A stretch of DNA of 64,000 nt from JAXLVB01 sp046329195 (GCA_046329195.1 JAXLVB010000002.1:1798001-1862000), one strand, 5' to 3'; counted from the stretch's first letter, positions 44,367 through 53,940 are shown. The notes: generated by a model from the sequence alone, not told the origin. Program-made: numbers and translations.

Positions 44367-45845
44367 ATGAGAAAATACGTACTGACCCTTTGTGTGGCTG
44401 TCGGAATGTTGCATGGACGAGTGCAAGGCCAAACAAAGCTAATCAAGGATTCTCTTTCCTTTACGCCCGTTACAGTAAATGGCTTGATAGAATGGGAAAA
44501 ATTCCCAAAGTTCTCTTTGCCTTCTCGATTCAAAATCGTGTATCAAGGTCCACGTTTTGAAGACGATAGTACCCAATTGCCCTTGCAGCATGGTTTTTCG
44601 CACCTTGCCACTTATAACCTCAAGTACGACTGGAAAGTGCCTTTTCAGAATAGAGCAGCGCTTTCGACGGGGATTCCAAGAGCTAATAATCAGCCGTGGG
44701 GGAGCGAATGTTTGAGTCCTTGGGGCAATGATATGAACATCATCAAAAAGAAAGTGCTGGAGTTTACCGGAATGTGCGATTATTTTAAGGAATGTAATAT
44801 CGAAACACGGGCTCCAGTTGACTTATTTGTTCATGATTTTGAAGCCAATGCAAGCAATGACGATTGGATTAAGTACATTCATACATTGTCTTGTATCACA
44901 CAGCCGTACAAATCCATGTCTGAAGATCAATTCAGAGATGCTTACAAAGTAGCCCAACTAAAACTTCATGGCGAAATCATGCAGTTTTCGAGAAACGAGT
45001 TAGTAAAATATAACACCAAGCTCAGTTTATACGGTGAATCACCTGTAATGAATCGTTTTTACAGCATTGCTGATTTTGCTTGGGCGCAGTATGGCAATGA
45101 CCAAACCAAATTAAACTATCTACTGAAAGACGAGAATTTGCTTTATACTGAACAAAGTCCGGTTAGCAAATACCTTGATTTTGTAACGCCTTGGGCCTAT
45201 TATTTTCACCGATATAATGAAGGTGGTGTAGATGGTAAAAAAGGGTTTTGGTCGTATCTGTACCTCCCCTATTTGCTGTTTATGACCGAAGCACAAGAGT
45301 TTTGGACTAAAAAAGACATTATTCCGTTTGTGCAAATGCGGATACAAGACCCTCAGTCGGGTGTTCCTACTGAAAACATCGACCCCGAAATGGCAGAAGC
45401 AACTCCCATCTTTGCGATTTTGGGAGGAGCCAATGGAATCTGGCTATGGGACGAAATCAACACCCCTATTGATAAAAACTCAAAGAGTGGTCGAAACCTA
45501 AAACCGTATGAATATTTCATTGCGGGCCTGTATCGTTTGTCACGCCATAGCCACATGTTTGAAGGTGATTTTTCTTACTTCAGACCTAAAAATCCACGAG
45601 ATTTAGCGGCCAATCGCCAACCTGTGGTGCGTGGCATTATCAACGGTGGTCGGATTTTGATAGCTGCTCAGAACCCCGACGCCAATCCTGAAGATATTAC
45701 CAAAGTAGATGTTGAATACGAAGGCTGGAAAGATACCATCACACTCAAGGGCCGTGAAGTCTATTTGGGAGAAGCCGCATGGAAATGTGATGTGAATGCT
45801 AAAAATCTCTGTCCTCCTATTGCTTCAAAAAAAATCAAGAAATAA
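44367..45845 (+). CDS. Secreted protein of unknown function, possible glycoside-hydrolase-like barrel
   Basis: A 492-residue protein with a Sec signal peptide ending VQGQ (about residue 22). I do not recognise its family. The body has many Trp/Tyr/Phe-rich segments and acidic motifs at strand-like ends, such as DLFVHDFEAN (about 151-160), WAYYFHRYNEGG and GIWLWDEINT (about 359-368), which recall (beta/alpha)8 glycan-active enzymes. The C-terminal 90 residues look like a small beta domain (RILIAAQNPD, then TLKGREVYLGE). It stands alone between two terminators, after the peptidase and convergent with the aldo/keto reductase. A glycan-processing role is only inferred. Confidence 0.7.
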   Translation: MRKYVLTLCVAVGMLHGRVQGQTKLIKDSLSFTPVTVNGLIEWEKFPKFSLPSRFKIVYQGPRFEDDSTQLPLQHGFSHLATYNLKYDWKVPFQNRAALSTGIPRANNQPWGSECLSPWGNDMNIIKKKVLEFTGMCDYFKECNIETRAPVDLFVHDFEANASNDDWIKYIHTLSCITQPYKSMSEDQFRDAYKVAQLKLHGEIMQFSRNELVKYNTKLSLYGESPVMNRFYSIADFAWAQYGNDQTKLNYLLKDENLLYTEQSPVSKYLDFVTPWAYYFHRYNEGGVDGKKGFWSYLYLPYLLFMTEAQEFWTKKDIIPFVQMRIQDPQSGVPTENIDPEMAEATPIFAILGGANGIWLWDEINTPIDKNSKSGRNLKPYEYFIAGLYRLSRHSHMFEGDFSYFRPKNPRDLAANRQPVVRGIINGGRILIAAQNPDANPEDITKVDVEYEGWKDTITLKGREVYLGEAAWKCDVNAKNLCPPIASKKIKK

Positions 45846-45905
45846 AAAATTGAATAAAAGTAACACTGAATCATGTAATCATTCGGTAACATTACTTTTT
45901 AAATC

Positions 45906-45940
45906 AAAAAAGCCGCCTGTTAGTTTCAGGCGGCTTTTTT
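45906..45940. terminator. Bidirectional terminator between convergent genes
   Basis: A perfect 14-bp stem, AAAAAAGCCGCCTG (45906-45919) with CAGGCGGCTTTTTT (45927-45940), 7-nt loop. It can stop the secreted-protein gene on the plus strand and the aldo/keto reductase operon on the minus strand. Confidence 0.92.
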
Positions 45941-45948
45941 ATGGATTT

Positions 45949-46776
45949 CTATAATAATTCCATTGGGTCTTCTACTACTCTGAGGTTTTCGTTTAGTCCA
46001 TCCAGACAGGCCATATCCTCAGCACTAATAACAAAATCAAACACATCGAAGTTCTCACGCAATCGTTGTTGATTAGCTGACTTGGGAATAGTCGAAACGC
46101 CATGCTGTAAAGCCCATCTCAAGATGACTTGAGCAGGTGTTTTGCCATAATGGGTAGCTACTTGGTTCAGAACTGGGTCATTCATCCGCTGCCCACGTAC
46201 CAAAGGTGTATAAGCCTGTAACTGAATCTGACGAGCCTGACAATAGTCCAAGAGGTCTTTAAGATACAAATAAGGACTAAACTCGACTTGATTGACCGTA
46301 GGCACAATGTGAGCATACTGCTCCAATTCTTGCAAAAAGGGTATCAAATAATTAGCAACGCCTATGGCTCTCACTCGCCTATTTGTGTAAAGTTGCTCTA
46401 AGGCTTTCCAAGTATCTTTACGAGTACGTTTTAGTGGCCAATGCACTAAATACAAGTCAATATAGTCACAGTTAAGTTTGGCCAAACTGGCATCAAAAGC
46501 CCTAAGTGTTTGGTCATACCCTTGGTCGGCATTATTGACTTTGGTGGTGATAAAAAGCTCCTTTCGAGCAATGCCACTCTGCCGAACCGCATTTCCGATT
46601 TCGACTTCGTTTTGATACATTGAGGCTGTATCTATCAGGCGATAGCCGATTTCAAGTGCCCAAAGCACTGCTTGTTCGGCTTCTTGGTGGTACATATCGT
46701 ACACCCCAAGCCCAAGTAGTGGCATCTCAACACCATTATTGAGTGGGGTTATGAGTTGATTTTCTTGCATACTCAA
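45949..46776 (-). CDS. Aldo/keto reductase
   Basis: A 275-residue NADPH-dependent TIM-barrel reductase. The catalytic tetrad is visible: Asp49 and Tyr54 in LIDTASMYQNE, Lys79 in ITTKV, and His112 in VHWP. The cofactor-binding end shows TIPKSANQQRLREN. It should interconvert aldehydes or ketones and alcohols. It is the last gene of a minus-strand set, MFS transporter, PhyH-like oxygenase, reductase, with 16 nt to the oxygenase, so it may act on the oxygenase product. The start could also be the Met two codons further in. Confidence 0.92.
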   Translation of the reverse strand: MSMQENQLITPLNNGVEMPLLGLGVYDMYHQEAEQAVLWALEIGYRLIDTASMYQNEVEIGNAVRQSGIARKELFITTKVNNADQGYDQTLRAFDASLAKLNCDYIDLYLVHWPLKRTRKDTWKALEQLYTNRRVRAIGVANYLIPFLQELEQYAHIVPTVNQVEFSPYLYLKDLLDYCQARQIQLQAYTPLVRGQRMNDPVLNQVATHYGKTPAQVILRWALQHGVSTIPKSANQQRLRENFDVFDFVISAEDMACLDGLNENLRVVEDPMELL

Positions 46777-46792
46777 TGGCTAAAACTATTGA

Positions 46793-47785
46793 TTACCAAC
46801 GCTCTAAACCGAGCAATTTCTTACCTAAATCGTTCAAAACGGCGGTATCATACTTGGTTTGTTCCCAGCCTCTTGGGTCTCCGGGGAAGGCGTAACCTTC
46901 GGGAGCAATCCGATTTTTCCAAGAATTGATACGCCATTCCCGAAGTGGTTCGTTGTCTTCTTCAGCAGGCATCATCGAAATATACTGCGCAATCCGAACC
47001 TTATCACCAGAGCGATTGGGGCGAATACCGTGGGGTTGGCTACTGTTAAAAATCAATAAGTCTCCCGCTTCTAACTTTACCTTGACCAACTTATCTTCAA
47101 AACCCGTAATATCTGGTTTGAATCGGTCACGGTCGGCGGGTTGAGTGAGTTTCCAAGTATCATACGTACGGAACAACTCAGGAATACACTGAAACCCTCC
47201 CATGTTTTCGTCGGTTTGGTCGGCCAATGCCAAAACTCCTTGCACGTTTTGAGGTTTAGTCTCGGGGTCATAATCCCAATGGATAAAGCCCTTAAACTCA
47301 TGCCCTGGGCGCATCGGAAAATTCAAGTTGGCTCTATCAATGGTTACCCAAAGCTTTTCAGTTCCCCAAATATCCACAAAGGCATCATATACCCGCTGCA
47401 TTTGCCGATTATTCCAAAGATATTGATGGTTATATACCTCCACCATGCCACTGCCTGTGAGTTCTTTCATTTTCATTTCGGCACGAGGGGCAGTGTACCA
47501 CGTAGAAGGATCGTTAGGGTCTTTTTCCTCAAATTCCCAAATAAACTGAGCTGTTTGAAGCGCTTGCTCCCGTGGAACGGCCTGTTTGATGACAACATAG
47601 CCATTGGTAATCCAAAAAGTCCAGTCTTCTTCGCTCAATACACGTAAGGGCTGGCCGTTAGACCGGTCACTCAATTTGAGATGACTTGTAGTAGCTGTTG
47701 ACGGATTACCCGGCATCTCTTTATGTGCATTATTTGGCATCTTCACGGTCATGGTCGGAGCCATTGTCATCGTTTGCTGTTCCAT
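46793..47785 (-). CDS. Phytanoyl-CoA dioxygenase (PhyH) family oxygenase
   Basis: A 330-residue Fe(II)/2-oxoglutarate-type oxygenase. The metal triad is His169 and Asp171 in FIHWDYD and His252 in SSQPHGIRPN, and Arg255 just after it may contact 2-oxoglutarate. The fold signatures GYVVIKQAV near 62 and EAGDLLIFNS before the last His also fit. I chose the ATG at 47785: the longer frame from 47836 adds 17 residues with no family match. It lies between an aromatic-acid-type MFS carrier and an aldo/keto reductase under a divergent AraC regulator, so it probably hydroxylates an imported small molecule. The substrate is unknown. Confidence 0.85.
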   Translation of the reverse strand: MEQQTMTMAPTMTVKMPNNAHKEMPGNPSTATTSHLKLSDRSNGQPLRVLSEEDWTFWITNGYVVIKQAVPREQALQTAQFIWEFEEKDPNDPSTWYTAPRAEMKMKELTGSGMVEVYNHQYLWNNRQMQRVYDAFVDIWGTEKLWVTIDRANLNFPMRPGHEFKGFIHWDYDPETKPQNVQGVLALADQTDENMGGFQCIPELFRTYDTWKLTQPADRDRFKPDITGFEDKLVKVKLEAGDLLIFNSSQPHGIRPNRSGDKVRIAQYISMMPAEEDNEPLREWRINSWKNRIAPEGYAFPGDPRGWEQTKYDTAVLNDLGKKLLGLERW

Positions 47786-47975
47786 GTTTTTAGACAATTT
47801 AACATTGAAATAATGATACAAAGTTAGCAGATACAACTACCCAAATGCTACGCCCACATTAGCCTTTTTTTGAACAATATTGACATTTTTCGTTTACTAG
47901 ATTGAAGAAATAGCCAAAATAGGGTGATACTCCTATTTTTTTTGAGTGTTTCGTCACTTTTTCTGAAGTCTGTTT

Positions 47976-49280
47976 CTAACTAATTTCTTTCGACGAAATT
48001 CGCATGGTCATCACACCTGCCAAGATAGTTGGGATGGCATAAATCAAAAAATTAGTAGCCATCGACAAACCCAAACCAATCAAGACGCCCCCCAATAAAG
48101 GTCCAATAATCCCTCCTAATCGCCCCATACCGATGGCCCAGCCTACCCCCGTAGTCCGGAACTCGGTGGGGTACATACGTGCAGATACTGCGTAAAGTCC
48201 CACAAAACCACCTTGAATTCCGAAGCCTAACAGCCCAAAAATGAGTAATAGGCTATCTGAACCCATGAAAATTTTGAAGATAGCCATCAAAATACCTGTC
48301 AATATCAGAAACACGCCAATGGTGCGCTTTAGCCCCAATCGGCTCGAAAAATAACCTTGGGTAACAATACCCAAAAAAGCGCCACCATTGAACACTGTAC
48401 CTGCATAAATAGCCAGCTCAGCAGAAAGGCCTGCATTTGAAGCTAGTTTAGGAATCCAACTGGTCAGAAAATACAAAGTGGCAAAAGCTAAAAACAGAGA
48501 TACCCAAAGCTGTATGGTTGGGATTTTGAACTCAGGCGTGAGAACGGCCTGTACGGCTACGCTTTGCGATTTGGCTGGCTTTTGGGGTAACGCTTCAATC
48601 GGCTCAAAACCCATTTTTGTCAAAATCACATTGGCATGTTGAAGGGCATTGGTAGGTTGAGATTGGATATAAAATGCCAACGATTCGCTCAAAAAGAAAT
48701 AAATCAGGGGTATTGCCACCAACGATGTATAACCCGCTAGCTCAAACATATAAGTCCAGCCGTGTTGTGGAATGACTTTGGCCGCAACTAAACCCGACAG
48801 CACAGCCCCTACTGGATAGCCTGAAATTACGAAACTCACCCAAAAATCCTTGGTTTTGTGAGGGGTGTATTCGGCAGTGAGAGCAGCCGTACTGGCCAAC
48901 ATACTACCAATACCTAAGCCGCTGACAAAACGCAGGATGATTAACCAGGTAATAGAACCAGCATACGACGTCAAGTAAATGGCTCCGCCCATTAGCACGG
49001 CACTTAGCAACATCATGGCTTTTCGTCCTATGCGGTCGGCGAAGGGAGCCAACAAAATCGCCCCGAAGGTCATGCCAAATAACCCCGAACTAAAAACAAC
49101 CCCAAGGGCTTCGGGACTAACACTCCACGCTTTGGCGATAGCTGGTGCAGTGTAAGAAATCACCATAACGTCCATGCCATCGAGCATGTTCATCAAAAAA
49201 CAAATAAAAACAGTAGCATATTGTAGCCCCGTCATGGGGTTTTGGTCAATGAGAGTTTTGGAATTAAATGGAATCGTCAT
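47976..49280 (-). CDS. MFS transporter, aromatic-acid:H+ symporter-like
   Basis: A 434-residue inner-membrane carrier with 12 predicted helices. The first helix has the DGMDVMVISYTAPAIA pattern of the AAHS group (benzoate, 4-hydroxybenzoate and related acids), and the loop after helix 2 has the MFS motif APFADRIGRKAMM. A central cytoplasmic loop of about 45 residues separates the halves. It heads the minus-strand set and is divergent from the AraC-family gene across 111 nt, the usual place for control. The 190-nt gap to the oxygenase gene may hold a second promoter. Confidence 0.88.
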   Translation of the reverse strand: MTIPFNSKTLIDQNPMTGLQYATVFICFLMNMLDGMDVMVISYTAPAIAKAWSVSPEALGVVFSSGLFGMTFGAILLAPFADRIGRKAMMLLSAVLMGGAIYLTSYAGSITWLIILRFVSGLGIGSMLASTAALTAEYTPHKTKDFWVSFVISGYPVGAVLSGLVAAKVIPQHGWTYMFELAGYTSLVAIPLIYFFLSESLAFYIQSQPTNALQHANVILTKMGFEPIEALPQKPAKSQSVAVQAVLTPEFKIPTIQLWVSLFLAFATLYFLTSWIPKLASNAGLSAELAIYAGTVFNGGAFLGIVTQGYFSSRLGLKRTIGVFLILTGILMAIFKIFMGSDSLLLIFGLLGFGIQGGFVGLYAVSARMYPTEFRTTGVGWAIGMGRLGGIIGPLLGGVLIGLGLSMATNFLIYAIPTILAGVMTMRISSKEIS

Positions 49281-49391
49281 GGTGTAGAGGTAATAGATTG
49301 AGCTAGCAATTTACGGCTTATTCGTGAGTTTGTTAAATTACTTCTACTTTCTATCTGTATAATCCTATCTTTACGGCGTAGTAGTCATTGA

Positions 49392-50258
49392 ATGACCATG
49401 AAGATTCAGTTTGAGGAAATCCAACCCGATACCAATAGCTCTTTTCGCTGGATGATTAACCCTCGTTTAAACGATTTTTTCTTTTGGCATTTTCATCCTG
49501 AATACGAATTGGTCTTCATCGAAGCACCTTCGGGTACTCGTCATGTGGGGGAGCACATTGCCCGATTTGAAGGCAGTGATTTAGTACTGATTGGTTCCAA
49601 TATTCCACACCTTAATTTTGACTACGGCATCAAAACCAACTATGAAAAAACAGTTCTCCATATTCGCCCCGATTTTTTAGGACAAGCCATAGCTGGAACA
49701 CCTGAGTTACAGCCGATTGCTCAATTGCTTAATAAGGCAAAATATGGAATTACTTTTGGCCAACCAACCAAAAACAAAGTCGGCGAGATGTTCAAACGCA
49801 TCCATTTATTACCTGCATTTGAACAATTCGTAGAAGTTCTACGGCTTTTGACTACCTTGAGCGAAGCCACTGATACTCAATTGCTCCACAGTAAGCCAGT
49901 CGAAAATCGTTTTCAAAAGCGAGAGCAAGAGCGGCTTCAACGGCTCTATCGTTTCATCGAAGAACACTACCAGCGCAAAATCGACATCGTCGAAGTGGCA
50001 GAACTTTGTCACTTGAGCAATGAGGCATTCTGTCGCTATTTCAAAAAAATGACCTTGCTTACTTTCACCCAATTTTTGAACAACTATCGGGTCAACCAAG
50101 CCAAAATGCTTTTACACGCTGATAAAACCATTACCGAAACCTGTTTTGAGTGTGGTTTTGAAAGTTTATCGTATTTTAACCGAACATTCAAGAAAGTGAC
50201 CGGACAAAGCCCGTTGACTTTCAAAAAACATTATTTTGATGCTTTTCGAAGCCAATAA
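49392..50258 (+). CDS. AraC-family transcription regulator
   Basis: A 288-residue regulator. The N-terminal part (about 10-110) is a cupin-like sensor domain with FFWHFHPEYELVFIEAPSGTRHVG. The C-terminal 100 residues contain the two helix-turn-helix units, VEVAELCHLSNEAFCRYFKKMT and ITETCFECGFESLSYFNRTFKKVTGQSPLTFKK, the AraC/XylS signature. It is divergent from the MFS transporter and probably controls it together with the oxygenase and reductase. Start ATG at 49392, or two codons in at 49398. A TATCTTTA element at 49366-49373 may be its -7 box. Confidence 0.92.
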   Translation: MTMKIQFEEIQPDTNSSFRWMINPRLNDFFFWHFHPEYELVFIEAPSGTRHVGEHIARFEGSDLVLIGSNIPHLNFDYGIKTNYEKTVLHIRPDFLGQAIAGTPELQPIAQLLNKAKYGITFGQPTKNKVGEMFKRIHLLPAFEQFVEVLRLLTTLSEATDTQLLHSKPVENRFQKREQERLQRLYRFIEEHYQRKIDIVEVAELCHLSNEAFCRYFKKMTLLTFTQFLNNYRVNQAKMLLHADKTITETCFECGFESLSYFNRTFKKVTGQSPLTFKKHYFDAFRSQ

Positions 50259-50401
50259 ATCAGGTACTCAGCTCCTGAGCGTGGCCTAAAAATGACTTTT
50301 CAGCTACCTGACTTTCATAAAAGTACTTGGAGCAGCTGTTAAAATGAGATAACCCACATAGACACCGCCAGTCGGAAGCAAAAAATGTAGCATATTTGAC
50401 T

Positions 50402-52099
50402 ATGGATAGCAAAAAAACACGGACGTTCGATGCCATTGTAATTGGCTCAGGCATCAGTGGAGGTTGGGCAGCCAAAGAACTCACCCAAAAAGGACTCCGA
50501 ACGCTTATTTTGGAACGAGGCCGAAACGTACAGCACGTTACTGACTACCCTACTACCATGATGCAACCTTGGGAATTTCCTCATTTAGGGCAAGTTCCTC
50601 TGGCTGTGCAAGAAGAGTATAAAATTCCGAGTAAGCACTATATTTTTGGCGAAAGCACGCTGCATTTTTTGGTCAAAGACAAGGAGCAAGAATACGTCCA
50701 AGAAAAGCCTTTTCAATGGATTCGGGGCTATCAAGTAGGCGGGCGCTCGTTGCTATGGGCAAGGCAAACACAACGCTGGAGCGATTTTGATTTTGAAGGC
50801 CCTGCCCGTGATGGCTTTGCCGTGGATTGGCCCATCCGCTACGCCGATTTGGCTCCTTGGTATAGTTATGTCGAAAAATTTGTAGGGATTTCAGGAAATC
50901 GAGATGGCTTGCCCCAGTTGCCCGATGGGGAGTTTTTACCTCCACATGAAATGAGTTGTGTCGAGAAGCATTTCAAGACTCAAATGGCCACGTTTTTTCC
51001 TGACCGACCTGTCGTGATTGGGCGGGCAGCACACCTTACCCAACCTAAGCCCATTCATTTACAACAAGGGCGTGGTCAGTGCCAAAACCGCACCATCTGC
51101 GAACGAGGATGCCCCTATGGAGGGTATTTCAGCAGTAATTCATCTACCATTCCGTGGGCACTCAAAACGGGTAAATTGACCTTGCAACCCGACTCGGTAG
51201 TGCACTCCGTCATTTATGATGAACAAAAGGGCAGAGCAACGGGCGTTCGTGTTATCAACGCCCACACGCTCGAAATGCAGGAATACTACGCCCGCATTAT
51301 CTTTGTGAATGCCTCGGCCATGAACAGCAATTTGATTTTACTGAACTCTATTTCGCACCGCTTTCCGGCAGGTTTGGGCAACGACAACGGATTACTGGGC
51401 AAATACATTGCTTTTCATACCTATCGTGGAAGAATTTCGGCCGAGTACGAAGGTTTGCTCCATTCCACCACCGAAGGCAAACGCCCCAACGCCAGTTATA
51501 TTCCTCGCTTTAGAAATGTATTCAAGCAAGAAACTGATTTTTTGAGAGGATATGCCGCTGGTTTTAGTACCAATCGAGCCGATGCTTCGCCGACTGCCTC
51601 GGTTGGGGAAGCGCTCAAAACGCAATTATTCAACCCCAAGCTTGGTTTCTGGCAAGTTGGTTCACACATGATGGGCGAGACCATCCCTAAAGAATCCAGT
51701 CAAGTGAGGCTTTCGCCTACTTTAAAGGATAAATACGGATTGCCTCAAGTCATTTTTTCTGTTAGTTTTGACCAAAATGACGACCTCATGCTCAAGGATT
51801 TCCACGAGCAGTTTGCCGACATGTATCAAAAAGCAGGGTTTACCAATATCCAACTGATTGATACCAAGCGGCAACCCGGTTCCGAAAACCACGAAATGGG
51901 AGGTGTACGCATGGGTAAAGACCCCAAGACTTCTTTGCTCAACAAATGGAATCAACTTCATGCCTGTAAGAATGTTTTTGTTACGGATGGAGCCTGTATG
52001 ACCTCTACTGCCACCCAAAACCCATCGCTAACCTATATGGCACTCACGGCTCGTGCTGTTGATTATGCCGTCAAACAACTCAAAGCACTTAATTTATAA
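50402..52099 (+). CDS. GMC family FAD-dependent oxidoreductase
   Basis: A 565-residue flavoprotein. The FAD-binding Rossmann motif GSGISGG is at 15-21, followed by LILERG. A cysteine-bearing segment CQNRTICERGCPYGG and the C-terminal NHEMGGVRMG with His497, plus Asn540 in TATQNPSLTY, form the substrate end. These features resemble bacterial GMC enzymes that oxidise sugars or polyols to keto-sugars. No signal peptide. It starts at the ATG at 50402 instead of a TTG 6 nt upstream. It is followed after 25 nt by two TIM-barrel isomerase-like genes, an association often seen in keto-sugar catabolism, hence the inferred role. Confidence 0.88.
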   Translation: MDSKKTRTFDAIVIGSGISGGWAAKELTQKGLRTLILERGRNVQHVTDYPTTMMQPWEFPHLGQVPLAVQEEYKIPSKHYIFGESTLHFLVKDKEQEYVQEKPFQWIRGYQVGGRSLLWARQTQRWSDFDFEGPARDGFAVDWPIRYADLAPWYSYVEKFVGISGNRDGLPQLPDGEFLPPHEMSCVEKHFKTQMATFFPDRPVVIGRAAHLTQPKPIHLQQGRGQCQNRTICERGCPYGGYFSSNSSTIPWALKTGKLTLQPDSVVHSVIYDEQKGRATGVRVINAHTLEMQEYYARIIFVNASAMNSNLILLNSISHRFPAGLGNDNGLLGKYIAFHTYRGRISAEYEGLLHSTTEGKRPNASYIPRFRNVFKQETDFLRGYAAGFSTNRADASPTASVGEALKTQLFNPKLGFWQVGSHMMGETIPKESSQVRLSPTLKDKYGLPQVIFSVSFDQNDDLMLKDFHEQFADMYQKAGFTNIQLIDTKRQPGSENHEMGGVRMGKDPKTSLLNKWNQLHACKNVFVTDGACMTSTATQNPSLTYMALTARAVDYAVKQLKALNL

Positions 52100-52124
52100 A
52101 CAACCTTCTAAACCCGTTTAGCAA

Positions 52125-52985
52125 ATGAAATCACTTAGTCGCCTTGCTCTGGTAGCACTTGTATTGATAGGAGGCACGCCACTATTGGCTCAAAAAGGAA
52201 AACCGCTTTTTCCTCAAACGCCTGGTATGCAAACCTATACATTCAGAGAAAGTATGAAAAAATCGGTAGAAGCCACGCTCGACACCATTCGAGCCTTGGG
52301 TATCACCGACATCGAGTGTGGTATTTTTCCTGGCAAAACGCTGGAAGAATCTCGTAAATTGTTAGACGATCGAGGGATGCGTTGCTCGTCGTTTGGAGCT
52401 GGTTACGATGAACTCATCGAGAAGCCTCGTGAAGTAGGTCGTAAGGCCAAAGCAATGGGGGCCGACTACGTAATGTTGGCTTGGATTTTGAAAAAACCGC
52501 CCTTTACCCTAGCCGATGCCAAAAGTGCCGCTGAGAATTTCAACAAGTTTGGCAAAATTTTGAAAGAAGAATTTGGGATTACCTTCTGTTATCATAATCA
52601 TGGCTATGAGTTTTATACGCATGAAAACGGCACCTTATTTGACTACATCGTCCAAAACACAGACCCCAAGTATGTAAGTTTTGAAATGGATATTTTGTGG
52701 ACGGTTTTTCCGGGTCAAGACCCTGTGGCTTTACTTACCAAATACGGTAATCGCTTCAAATTAATGCACTTAAAAGACCTACGCAAAGGGGTTCCGGGCA
52801 ATTTATCGGGTGGTACATCTACCGAAAACGACGTGGTGCTAGGAACTGGTCAGGCCGATATGTTGGGTATCTTGAAAGCTGCCAAAAAAGCTGGCGTTAA
52901 GCATTACTATATCGAAGACGAAAGTCCCAGCTACGCCACACAAGTGCCTAAAAGTATGGCCTATTTGAAAAGTTTGAAAGAATAA
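52125..52985 (+). CDS. Exported sugar phosphate isomerase/epimerase family protein (AP-endonuclease-2 fold)
   Basis: A 286-residue xylose-isomerase-like TIM barrel with a Sec signal peptide (about 1-22, ending LLAQ), so it acts outside the cytoplasm. Metal-site motifs are present: CYHNHGYEF, VSFEMDILW, LMHLKDL and YYIEDES near the end. Its neighbours are the GMC oxidoreductase and a second TIM-barrel protein. In related clusters such proteins epimerise, isomerise or cleave keto-sugars. The specific reaction cannot be read here. Confidence 0.88.
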   Translation: MKSLSRLALVALVLIGGTPLLAQKGKPLFPQTPGMQTYTFRESMKKSVEATLDTIRALGITDIECGIFPGKTLEESRKLLDDRGMRCSSFGAGYDELIEKPREVGRKAKAMGADYVMLAWILKKPPFTLADAKSAAENFNKFGKILKEEFGITFCYHNHGYEFYTHENGTLFDYIVQNTDPKYVSFEMDILWTVFPGQDPVALLTKYGNRFKLMHLKDLRKGVPGNLSGGTSTENDVVLGTGQADMLGILKAAKKAGVKHYYIEDESPSYATQVPKSMAYLKSLKE

Positions 52986-53016
52986 CCCCATCCACAAGTC
53001 CCTAACTTCAATTTCC

Positions 53017-53937
53017 ATGAACTCGTTTTCACGTCGAGATTTTATATTGGCCGCCTCTGGCCTTGCAGGGCTTTCGGCAGCTTCGCTAAGTGCTTTGCCA
53101 AAATCGGCAAAGCCACTTCTCTCCTTTTCGACACTCGGATGCCCCAAGTGGTCGTTTGACACCATTTTGCAATATGCTACTGATAATCAATACAATGGCA
53201 TTGAGATTCGAGGAATTCAAGGACAATTAGACCTATCGAAATGCGCCGAATTTAGCAACGCCACTACGATTGCTACTACTCGCAAAAAGGTAGAGGATAA
53301 GGGCCTTCGCATTGTGGACTTGGGTTCGTCGGCACAGCTACACCATGCTAGCCCTGACAAGCGCAAGAGTAATCTGGACGAAGCCAAGCGATTTATTGAC
53401 TTGGCTCAGCAACTCAACTGCCCTTTCGTGCGGGTGTTCCCAAACGACCTACCCAAAGACCAAGACCGCAACTCGACCATTGATCTCATTATCAATGGCT
53501 TACTCGAATTGGGCAATTATGCCAAGGGAAGTAAAGTGACGGTTCTGCTCGAATCACACGGCGAAGTAGTAGGTTCGGCGTTATTGAATCAGATTATGAA
53601 AGCAGCTGAGCATCCGCATGTTGGACTAATCTGGGACATCTTCAACATGTGGTTGGTGACTAAAGAATCCCCCACGATGGTACACCAGCAGTTGAGCAAA
53701 TATATCCGACACGTACACGTCAAAGATGCCAAGATTATCAATGGCAAAGAACAATACGTGTTGCTCGGTCAAGGTGAAGCACCTGTAGCCGAGGCGATTG
53801 CCGCTTTGGTCAAGAGTAGCTACAAAGGCTACTACAGTTTTGAGTGGGAAAAGCTCTGGCATCCCGAAATTGATGAACCAGAGGTAGCGATTCCAGCTTA
53901 TCCGAAAGCTATGCAGCAGTATTTTGTTGTGAAGTAA
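53017..53937 (+). CDS. Tat-exported sugar phosphate isomerase/epimerase family protein
   Basis: A 306-residue TIM-barrel protein starting MNSFSRRDFILAASGLAG, a twin-arginine signal with SRRDFI, so it is folded before export to the periplasm. The metal-binding motifs are VLLESHGEVVGS, VGLIWDIFNMW, HVHVKDAK and YYSFEWEKLWHPEI. It is the last gene of the GMC cluster, 31 nt after the other TIM-barrel gene, and ends at a strong terminator. Two such proteins in a row with different export routes suggest consecutive steps on the same sugar, which is inference. Confidence 0.88.
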   Translation: MNSFSRRDFILAASGLAGLSAASLSALPKSAKPLLSFSTLGCPKWSFDTILQYATDNQYNGIEIRGIQGQLDLSKCAEFSNATTIATTRKKVEDKGLRIVDLGSSAQLHHASPDKRKSNLDEAKRFIDLAQQLNCPFVRVFPNDLPKDQDRNSTIDLIINGLLELGNYAKGSKVTVLLESHGEVVGSALLNQIMKAAEHPHVGLIWDIFNMWLVTKESPTMVHQQLSKYIRHVHVKDAKIINGKEQYVLLGQGEAPVAEAIAALVKSSYKGYYSFEWEKLWHPEIDEPEVAIPAYPKAMQQYFVVK

Positions 53938-53940
53938 TTA

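Noticed and set aside
47141..47647. 168-codon frame antisense to the PhyH-like gene
   Set aside because: The opposite strand has a complete metal triad and family motifs, while this frame has none.
50396..50401. TTG start for the GMC oxidoreductase
   Set aside because: An ATG two codons later (50402) fits the family N-terminus equally well and is the normal start codon.
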